A stretch of 64,000 bases of DNA from Marisediminitalea alba (GTDB taxonomy: Bacteria > Pseudomonadota > Gammaproteobacteria > Enterobacterales > Alteromonadaceae): assembly GCF_002993365.1 (NCBI RefSeq), contig NZ_PVNP01000204.1, positions 1 through 64,000 of the forward strand. Reading direction: 5' to 3'. The notes under the pieces are model-generated. The model saw nothing but the letters and a program-made list of their open reading frames with translations. It made no database searches and was not told the DNA's origin. Positions 56,621-64,000 of this stretch are shown here, one piece after another (position 1 is the stretch's first letter; each line of letters opens with the position of its first letter). A program made the translations under genes and the position numbers.

Positions 56621-58981
56621 TCAATCGTCGATGGTTTGCTCTTTTAACCAGTCGTGCAGTTTTTCCATGTCGTGAGGTACCGCCATTTGCAATTCCTCTA
56701 CCCAGTCATGCACATTTTGCCACCACGCCGGGTGGTCGCCCTGCTGGATTTGATTGGCGATTCGTTGCACCCGCGCCAGGCCAACAGAGCTGGCTGCGCC
56801 TTTAATTTTATGCGCCTGGGCGCACACTTCCGATTTCTCATCGGCGCTTAAACTGAGCTGCAGGATTTCCATATATTCCGGCATTTTTTCGTGGAACACT
56901 TTCACACTGGCGCGCACCATATCCTCGCCAATGGTATCCACCAGCATCTGTAGCAACTCCATGTCCAGAATATTGGTCAGCAGTTTACTGCTGTCGAGCT
57001 TCTTACGCGGCGGCGCTTCCGGCGCAGGCTGATCCAATTCTGACTCAGCAAACAGCATGTTCAGTACTTCAACCACGCGGCTCTTCTTAACCGGCTTGGC
57101 GATCACATCGTCCATACCGTTTTGCAGGTATTCTTCGCGCTTTTTAATCACATTGGCGGTAAGCGCCACGATTGGCGTTTGCATCACCAGATCTTCTTCA
57201 TGCAGTGTGGCTGCCACATCAAAGCCAGTCATATCCGGCAATTGAATATCGAGTAAAATCAGGTCGTAGGTGGTTTCCCGGGCTTTATCTATGGCTTCCT
57301 GACCGGTCATGGCCACATCCACGTGCTGGCCTAATTTTTCCAGCAATGCTTTGGCCACCATTACATTAAGTTCAATGTCTTCAACCAGTAAGATATTGAG
57401 TCCGGTTACCTGTAATTGCGCCACCTGCATCGGACGACTGGAAACCTGTAGCGGCAGTTCAACGATAAAGCGAGTGCCTTTGCCCTGCTCGCTCTCAACC
57501 CGGATGTCACCGTGCATCAGATCAACCATTTGCTTACAAATTGCCAAGCCGATACCGGTACCGGTAGCCGATTGATGATCCGGGTGATCCACCTGATAGT
57601 ACATGGCAAAGATTTTATCGATTTCACTATCCGGAATACCCACACCGGTATCTTCAATCACATAGGTAACCAGTGAGATATCGTTATCCGGAGGGGTGGC
57701 CGAAACGGTAAGCGATACGTGCCCCTTCTGGGTGAATTTCACGGCGTTGAACAGGATGTTCCACAGGATCTGACGTAACCGCGTACCGTCTACCTCCACC
57801 TGCTTAGGTAACGGTTCAACTATATTGGTGATCAGCTCCAACGATTTGTCTTTTGCCAACAAGCGGATTATCGAGCTCAGCTCTTCAGTGAAATCGCGCA
57901 ATGATACCGTTTTCAGTGAGAGCTCCAGCTTATCGCGGTCGAGTTTATCCAAATCGATAATGTCGTTAAATATGTTGCCAAGGGTAATAGCACTGGCATA
58001 GATGGTGCTCACCCAGCTCCACTGTTCTTCGTTAAGCTCGGTATCACGCAGCATACGACTTAGCCCTACAATACCATTAAGCGGCGTACGCAATTCATGG
58101 CTGATGGTGGCAATAAAGCGGGTTTTGTCGGTACTGGCTTTGGCTGCCGCACTTTCGGCCTGCTTGCGCTCGGTCATATCACGACCAAAAGCAAGTAACC
58201 CCAACCGGTTACCTTCGTGGTCAAAAAAAGGCACCCGACGCATTTCAAAGAAACGCCGACGGCCGTCGGCAAAACGTAACCATAGCTCATCAGTGATGCT
58301 GGCATTGGTTTCAAGTACTTCATGATCACTGGCCACTACCTGGCGGGCGAGTTCTTCTTCATAAACATCGTGTGGAGTAAGGCCAAGCAATTCTCTCTCA
58401 GACATACCAGTCAATTGCTCCGCCACCCGGTTACAACCGGCAAAGCGCCCTTCTTCGTTGCGGTAATAAATCAGATCCGGCGAGGCATCAATAATAGAAC
58501 GTAGCAACGTAGATAAGCGTCGGGCCTGGGCCTCTTTCTCCGACTTATCCTGAATTTCTTTTTCCAGTTCCTTAAACACCGTTTCCCGTTCTTCCTGGGC
58601 GTGTTTACGCTGCTCTATTTCGTGGTTGAGCTGACGAATATTGTTTTGCAGCTCGCGGTTGAGAAACACATCTTCTTCACGCAGGTGTTCCAATTGGCTG
58701 ACCACTTCTTTTAAATTCGTTCGCGAATGTTCCAGTTGCTTTACCAGTTCACTGAAAAAGTACAACACCCAGGGCGCCGACAGCATGGTAAGGATAACGG
58801 CGCTGATAAAGTCATCAGGCTGCACGCCACTACCAAGGCTCACGCGGATGACGTACGAGCCGCCCACGGTAAATGCCAGCGTTAGTACGACAAACAATAC
58901 ACTTAGCTTAATAGTGCCAAAGCGCTCTACAAACTGCGCAAAACGTATCGCCCAGGAATCATTCGGAGTTTCTTGTTGCAT
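56621..58981 (-). CDS. arcB: Aerobic respiration control sensor histidine kinase ArcB
   Basis: Tripartite sensor kinase of redox state that phosphorylates ArcA. The 786 residues show two N-terminal membrane segments (about 26-48 and 60-78), a coiled coil, a PAS domain (about 160-270), HisKA with His295 (ATISHELRTPLNG), HATPase (DTGVGIPDSEI, GTGIGLAICKQ), a receiver with Asp578 (LLDIQLPDM) and an Hpt with His724 (AQAHKIKGAASS). All phosphorelay residues are present. It is divergent from gltB, with a 740-bp gap. Confidence 0.96.
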   Translation of the reverse strand: MQQETPNDSWAIRFAQFVERFGTIKLSVLFVVLTLAFTVGGSYVIRVSLGSGVQPDDFISAVILTMLSAPWVLYFFSELVKQLEHSRTNLKEVVSQLEHLREEDVFLNRELQNNIRQLNHEIEQRKHAQEERETVFKELEKEIQDKSEKEAQARRLSTLLRSIIDASPDLIYYRNEEGRFAGCNRVAEQLTGMSERELLGLTPHDVYEEELARQVVASDHEVLETNASITDELWLRFADGRRRFFEMRRVPFFDHEGNRLGLLAFGRDMTERKQAESAAAKASTDKTRFIATISHELRTPLNGIVGLSRMLRDTELNEEQWSWVSTIYASAITLGNIFNDIIDLDKLDRDKLELSLKTVSLRDFTEELSSIIRLLAKDKSLELITNIVEPLPKQVEVDGTRLRQILWNILFNAVKFTQKGHVSLTVSATPPDNDISLVTYVIEDTGVGIPDSEIDKIFAMYYQVDHPDHQSATGTGIGLAICKQMVDLMHGDIRVESEQGKGTRFIVELPLQVSSRPMQVAQLQVTGLNILLVEDIELNVMVAKALLEKLGQHVDVAMTGQEAIDKARETTYDLILLDIQLPDMTGFDVAATLHEEDLVMQTPIVALTANVIKKREEYLQNGMDDVIAKPVKKSRVVEVLNMLFAESELDQPAPEAPPRKKLDSSKLLTNILDMELLQMLVDTIGEDMVRASVKVFHEKMPEYMEILQLSLSADEKSEVCAQAHKIKGAASSVGLARVQRIANQIQQGDHPAWWQNVHDWVEELQMAVPHDMEKLHDWLKEQTIDD

Positions 58982-59722
58982 AACTGAAATACTTCGTTGT
59001 TTAGTGCCGCTATCCTAGCAGGTCTTAGCGACATTCGCATAGGTTACTACGCAGCGAAAAGCCGATAAAATGGCCCGGTGTTAACTGTTTACTTTTATTC
59101 TCTTGCAATAATTGTCTACGCAACACTGGGCTTTTGCGGTAATTATTGGTTTAATGGAATCCTAGCCTGCCTTTATAATTGGTTCAATCTAACCGTACAG
59201 CGGACACCACCTGGTAAGACTGATACGGTAGCCTTGTTCACTGCTGTCTATGAAGCAGCCAGATTAATTTAAAATAAACATTCAGTGTTGCTTACGAAAA
59301 TTGGGTAAACACCCAAATATTACGACTTTTTATGCAACTTAAGTTGTAGACATAAAACCCTGACAATGGTTTTCCAGCTACGATTGAGTATTTTTTTTCG
59401 ATTTTTTTTGCGTCCAAGAATACAGCTAAGTCATTGATATTTATACACAACAAAGATTGTATACGATTTCATAAAACCCGGCCTACACATTCCGATTGAT
59501 TTTAGGAATCAATATCGGTATTTTGTACGGCCCGCTTGGCAATAGTGCATAAAAATGCGGTACATGACTGGTATCCACTAATAATAATTAACGACAAACC
59601 GGCGCAAACTGATTTTTCTATATTTTTCAGTTGATTACGCGTTGTTACGACGTTGCAAAGCCACTTCTGGCCAAAAATGCAGCGCATACCTTGCCCAGTC
59701 TAAGGTTTAAGGAGTTAAGAGA
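58982..59722. other. Long divergent intergenic region arcB / gltB
   Basis: About 740 bp with no supported gene; short frames inside it lack ribosome sites. The central part (59280-59460) is AT-rich with poly-T/poly-A tracts, suggesting bent DNA. An imperfect repeat TGCATAAAAATGC near 59552 may be a regulator site. Promoters for both genes must lie here. GGAG lies 9 bases before the gltB ATG. Confidence 0.5.
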
Positions 59723-62700
59723 ATGAGTTTATATAATCCCAACGATTCACGGGATAACTGTGGATTTGGTTTGATTGCCCACATAGAAGGTGAAGCCAGC
59801 CATAAGCTGGTAACTACTGCTATTGAAGGGCTTGACCGCATGCAACATCGTGGCGGTATTGCCGCAGACGGCAAAACCGGTGACGGTTGTGGTCTGCTAT
59901 TACAAAAGCCCGATGCCTTCTTCCGCATGATCGCAGAGCAGCATGGCTGGAAGCTCAGCAAGAAATATGCTGTGGGAATGATTTTCCTTAATCAGGACGA
60001 GACACTGGCGCAAGCTGCGCGGGAAGTCGTTAATGAAGAGCTGCAAAAAGAAACCCTGGATGTTGTGGGCTGGCGTGAAGTGCCGGTTAATCACGACGTG
60101 CTGGGTGAACTGGCGTTAACCGGTGTACCACAAATCGAACAGGTATTTGTTAACGCGCCGGCAGGTTGGCGTAAACGCGATCTTGAACGCCGTTTATTTA
60201 TGGTGCGTCGCCGGGTAGAGAAACGCCTCGAAAACGACCCTGACTTTTATGTTGCCTGCCTGTCTGGCCTGGTAACTATTTATAAAGGCCTGGTAATGCC
60301 CAAAGACTTACCTGCCTTTTATAAAGATCTCGCCGATGAAGATCTGAAAAGCAGCATCTGTGTATTCCATCAGCGCTTTTCTACCAACACGTTGCCCAAA
60401 TGGCCGCTGGCCCAGCCTTTCCGCTATCTGGCGCACAACGGCGAAATTAATACCATTAAAGGTAACCGCGACTGGGCAATGGCCCGTACCGGTAAATTCG
60501 CCACGCCACTGATCCCGGATCTGAAAGACGCTGCCCCTTTTGTTAACACTGAAGGCTCTGACTCATCGTCGCTGGATAACATGCTGGAACTGTTCCTGGC
60601 CGGTGGTATGGACCTGTTCCGTGCCATGCGCTTACTGGTGCCACCAGCATATCAGAACAATGACACCATGGATCCCAAGCTGCGTGCATTTTACGAGTTT
60701 AACTCAATGCACATGGAACCCTGGGATGGTCCTGCCGGTATCGTAATGACCAACGGTCGTCACGTTGCCTGTAACCTGGACCGTAACGGCCTGCGCCCGG
60801 CGCGGTATGTGCTGACCAAAAACGGCTTCATTACGCTGGCCTCAGAAATTGGTATCTGGGATTACGAACCTGAAGACGTAGTAGAAAAAGGCCGCGTTGG
60901 TCCGGGCGAAATGCTTGCAGTTGATACCTACAACGGCAAAATCTGGCGTTCAACCGAAATTGATGACGAGCTAAAAGACCGCCACCCTTACCACGAGTGG
61001 ATTGAGAAAAACATCCGTTCATTAACGCCGATTGAAAATATGGATGCCTCTCTCATTGGTCAGCGGGTATTCAACGACGACACCATGGCGGTGTATCACA
61101 AGCTGTTTAACTACAGCTATGAAGAAATTCATCAGGTGATTAAAGTACTGGGTAAAGACGGTCAGGAAGCCGTAGGCTCAATGGGTGATGACACGCCAAT
61201 GGCAGTGTTATCTTCCAAACACCGTACCCTGTACGATTATTTCCGCCAGCAGTTTGCGCAGGTGACAAACCCGCCTATCGATCCGCTGCGGGAAAACCAC
61301 GTAATGTCACTGGCGACCTGTATTGGTCGTGAGCAAAACGTGTTTAGCGAAACCAGTGGTTATGCTGATCGCGTGTTATTTAAATCGCCCATCCTGATGT
61401 ACACCGATTTAAAACAGTTACGTGAATTCAACCCTGAACACTATTATTCAGAAGTTATTGATCTGCAGTATTCACAGGATGAAGGCCTGAAGAAAGCCAT
61501 TGAGCGTGTGTGCCACGAGGTAGAGTACCTTGTGAAACAAAAACGCGCCGCTTTTGTAGTGCTGTCAGACCGTAACATCAAGCCGAACAAGCTGCCTATC
61601 CCTGCCGCGATGGCCGTTGGTGCAGTTCACCGCCGCTTGGTGGATCAGCAGTTACGTTGTGACGCCAACATCGTGGTAGAAACCGCTTCTGCCCGTGACC
61701 CGCATCATTTCGCCGTACTGATTGGTTTAGGCGCTACCGCGGTCTATCCATTCCTGGCATATGAAACCATCGAACAGCTGTGCGAAAAAGGTGAGCTTGA
61801 CGTAACCGCTATGCAGGCAGTATTGAACTACCGTAAAGGTATCAATAAAGGCCTGTATAAGATCATGTCGAAGATGGGTATCAGTACCGTTGCGAGCTAC
61901 CGTAGCTCTAAACTGTTTGAAGCCATCGGTATCAGCCGCGACGTAGTGCAAATGTGCTTTAAAGGGGTAACCTCCAGAATTGAAGGCGCGTCTTTTGACG
62001 ACTTCCAGCAGGACGCCATCAACCTGTCACGCATTGCCTGGCTGAAGCGTAAGAAAATGTCGCATGGTGGCTTACTTAAGTATGTTCACGATGGCGAATA
62101 CCATGCGTACAACCCGGATGTCGTCAAAACCCTGCAGAAAGCTGTGGTTAGCGGTGAATATACCGATTACCAGCAGTACGCAGCACTGGTTAACGACCGT
62201 GCTCCGTCTCACCTGCGCGACTTAATGAAAGTGCTGCCAGCAGGTGAAGCAGTGGATATCAGCGAAGTTGAACCGGCGGAAAATCTGTTCCCACGTTTTG
62301 ACACCGCGGCCATGTCTATCGGTGCGCTAAGCCCGGAAGCCCACGAGGCGCTGGCAATTGCCATGAATCGTTTAGGCGGTCAGTCAAACTCCGGTGAAGG
62401 TGGTGAAGATCCGAAACGCTTCAACACCGAAAAGAACTCGAAAATCAAGCAGGTTGCCTCTGGCCGTTTTGGCGTTACGCCACATTATCTGGTTAATGCC
62501 AATGTCATCCAAATCAAGGTTGCACAAGGTGCAAAACCAGGTGAAGGTGGTCAGTTACCTGGTGATAAAGTCAATAAGTATATCGCTCAGTTGCGTTTCT
62601 CGGTGCCAGGCGTAACCCTGATTTCACCACCACCGCACCACGATATTTACTCTATTGAAGATTTAGCTCAGTTAATTTTTGATCTGAAGCAAGTGAACCC

Positions 62701-64000
62701 AACCGCACTTATTTCAGTGAAACTGGTTTCTGAGCCAGGTGTAGGCACCATCGCAACCGGTGTTGCTAAAGCCTATGCCGACCTCATCACAATTTCTGGC
62801 TACGACGGTGGCACCGGTGCCAGCCCGTTAACGTCAGTAAAATATGCGGGGAGTCCGTTCGAGCTGGGTCTGTCTGAAACACAACAGGCACTGGTTGAGA
62901 ATGGCCTGCGCCATAAAGTACGGGTGCAAACCGATGGCGGTCTGAAAACCGGTCTGGACGTAATCAAAGCCGCTATTCTTGGCGCAGAGAGCTTTGGTTT
63001 TGGTACCGGCCCGATGGTTGCCTTAGGCTGTAAATACCTGCGAATTTGTCACCTCAATAACTGTGCAACCGGTGTAGCCACTCAGGATGATAAACTGCGC
63101 AGCGACCACTTTATTGGCCTGCCGGAAATGGTCATGAACTACTTTAAGTTTGTGGCACAGGAAGTCCGTGAAATCATGGCATCTATGGGCGTTCGTAAGT
63201 TTGATGAACTGATCGGACGCACCGAATTACTGGAACTGCTTGACGGTCATACCGCTAAGCAAAACAAACTGGATCTGTCACCTATTCTGGCCAAGCCGGT
63301 TGCCGGTGAGCACACCCGTCTGTTCTGCTCAGAAACCACCAACGTGCCACTCGACAGAGGTGTGCTTAACGCGAAGATGCTTAAGGATGCTAAAGAGGCC
63401 GTTGTTAAAGGTTGTGGTATTAACTTAAGTTACCCAATTCGTAATACCGATCGCTCAGTAGGTGCTTTACTGTCTGGTGAAATCGCCAAACATTACGGCA
63501 ACCACGATATGGAAGAAATGCCAATCACCGTCACCTTCAAAGGGACGGCGGGGCAGAGCTTCGGTGTCTGGAATGCCGGTGGCCTGAACATGTACATCGA
63601 AGGCGACGCCAACGATTACGTGGGTAAAGGCATGACCGGCGGTAAGCTGGTTATCTATCCGCCGCGCAAAGGCGAATTCAATGCCCACGAAAGTGCCATT
63701 ATGGGTAACACCTGCCTGTACGGCGCAACCGGTGGCAAGTTGTTTGCTGCTGGCCGTGCCGGTGAACGTTTTGGTGTTCGTAACTCTGGTGCGATTGCCG
63801 TAGTAGAAGGTGTTGGCGACAACGGTTGTGAGTACATGACCGGTGGTATTGTGGCGGTACTGGGTCCGGTAGGCATTAACTTTGGTGCCGGTATGACAGG
63901 TGGTTTCGCTTATCTTTACGATGAGCAGGGCGATCTGAACAGCCGTGTTAACCAGGAGTTGGTTGAAGTACTGGATATCGACGATAAAGTCATTCTGGCC
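59723..64000 (+). CDS. gltB: Glutamate synthase large subunit (NADPH-GOGAT alpha), truncated by window
   Basis: Makes glutamate from glutamine and 2-oxoglutarate with the GltD subunit. The frame is open through the last base; 1426 codons are visible of about 1490. The mature enzyme starts at Cys13 (NCGFG), the glutaminase nucleophile after propeptide removal. Further marks are [18 protein letters not shown], the FMN site near [15 protein letters not shown], and the 3Fe-4S ligands Cys1103, Cys1109 and Cys1114 (C-x5-C-x4-C). AAGGAG precedes the ATG. Confidence 0.96.
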   Translation, partial: MSLYNPNDSRDNCGFGLIAHIEGEASHKLVTTAIEGLDRMQHRGGIAADGKTGDGCGLLLQKPDAFFRMIAEQHGWKLSKKYAVGMIFLNQDETLAQAAREVVNEELQKETLDVVGWREVPVNHDVLGELALTGVPQIEQVFVNAPAGWRKRDLERRLFMVRRRVEKRLENDPDFYVACLSGLVTIYKGLVMPKDLPAFYKDLADEDLKSSICVFHQRFSTNTLPKWPLAQPFRYLAHNGEINTIKGNRDWAMARTGKFATPLIPDLKDAAPFVNTEGSDSSSLDNMLELFLAGGMDLFRAMRLLVPPAYQNNDTMDPKLRAFYEFNSMHMEPWDGPAGIVMTNGRHVACNLDRNGLRPARYVLTKNGFITLASEIGIWDYEPEDVVEKGRVGPGEMLAVDTYNGKIWRSTEIDDELKDRHPYHEWIEKNIRSLTPIENMDASLIGQRVFNDDTMAVYHKLFNYSYEEIHQVIKVLGKDGQEAVGSMGDDTPMAVLSSKHRTLYDYFRQQFAQVTNPPIDPLRENHVMSLATCIGREQNVFSETSGYADRVLFKSPILMYTDLKQLREFNPEHYYSEVIDLQYSQDEGLKKAIERVCHEVEYLVKQKRAAFVVLSDRNIKPNKLPIPAAMAVGAVHRRLVDQQLRCDANIVVETASARDPHHFAVLIGLGATAVYPFLAYETIEQLCEKGELDVTAMQAVLNYRKGINKGLYKIMSKMGISTVASYRSSKLFEAIGISRDVVQMCFKGVTSRIEGASFDDFQQDAINLSRIAWLKRKKMSHGGLLKYVHDGEYHAYNPDVVKTLQKAVVSGEYTDYQQYAALVNDRAPSHLRDLMKVLPAGEAVDISEVEPAENLFPRFDTAAMSIGALSPEAHEALAIAMNRLGGQSNSGEGGEDPKRFNTEKNSKIKQVASGRFGVTPHYLVNANVIQIKVAQGAKPGEGGQLPGDKVNKYIAQLRFSVPGVTLISPPPHHDIYSIEDLAQLIFDLKQVNPTALISVKLVSEPGVGTIATGVAKAYADLITISGYDGGTGASPLTSVKYAGSPFELGLSETQQALVENGLRHKVRVQTDGGLKTGLDVIKAAILGAESFGFGTGPMVALGCKYLRICHLNNCATGVATQDDKLRSDHFIGLPEMVMNYFKFVAQEVREIMASMGVRKFDELIGRTELLELLDGHTAKQNKLDLSPILAKPVAGEHTRLFCSETTNVPLDRGVLNAKMLKDAKEAVVKGCGINLSYPIRNTDRSVGALLSGEIAKHYGNHDMEEMPITVTFKGTAGQSFGVWNAGGLNMYIEGDANDYVGKGMTGGKLVIYPPRKGEFNAHESAIMGNTCLYGATGGKLFAAGRAGERFGVRNSGAIAVVEGVGDNGCEYMTGGIVAVLGPVGINFGAGMTGGFAYLYDEQGDLNSRVNQELVEVLDIDDKVILA

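Noticed and set aside
59078-59272. Short plus-strand frame in the arcB-gltB gap
   Set aside because: No ribosome site and no conserved-looking sequence.

Overview
The window is chromosomal DNA of a marine gammaproteobacterium, most likely Alteromonadales (Alteromonas or a close relative). The evidence is the gene set and gene order: ArcB, DiaA, AceK and a ThrL-ThrABC operon with attenuation; the carboxynorspermidine branch (carboxynorspermidine dehydrogenase plus NspC); pilT/pilU facing yggS-proC-yggT; and rsmI facing lpoA-yraN-diaA-dolP. Genus is inferred from gene content only; no rRNA or tRNA gene was seen.

Layout. 0-0.4 kb: the 3' end of an IS1595-type transposase. 0.4-4.6 kb: a collagen-tailed lipoprotein, an M48 lipoprotein protease, a MscS channel and a 50-residue membrane microprotein. 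4.7-8.1 kb: rsmE, gshB, yqgE, ruvX, psiE. 8.0-11.4 kb (minus): lipase, DUF2007, pilU, pilT. 11.4-17.5 kb: yggS, proC, yggT, a DUF4426 protein, a FUSC transporter and a DPP-IV-like lipoprotein peptidase. 17.6-21.8 kb: yaaA, talB, pgi, DUF3545. 21.9-27.5 kb (minus): thrL-thrA-thrB-thrC-ung, with a readable attenuator. 27.6-27.9 kb: a broken AraC-type regulator. 28-37.5 kb: small membrane and stress-type genes, aceK, and the carboxynorspermidine pair.

37.5-40.36 kb is the most unusual part: an array of five integron gene cassettes with five attC sites and no integrase anywhere in the window (a CALIN-type cluster). It reads on the minus strand. Each cassette begins with a core sequence that is complementary to the start of its own attC, so the cassette boundaries can be placed to the base. 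Contents are a YefM-YoeB toxin-antitoxin module, an antisense RelB/RelE-type module, a small membrane protein, a DUF4262 protein and a cassette with no convincing gene.

40.6-48.6 kb: an unknown small gene, rsmI facing lpoA-yraN-diaA-dolP, and a very large periplasmic-propeller diguanylate cyclase. 48.8-55.6 kb: the methylcitrate (propionate) operon, gntR-prpB-prpC-acnD-prpF, with a visible promoter/operator and a strong hairpin in each gap from prpB to prpF. 55.7-64 kb: two unknown small genes, arcB (minus), and gltB, which runs off the window end.
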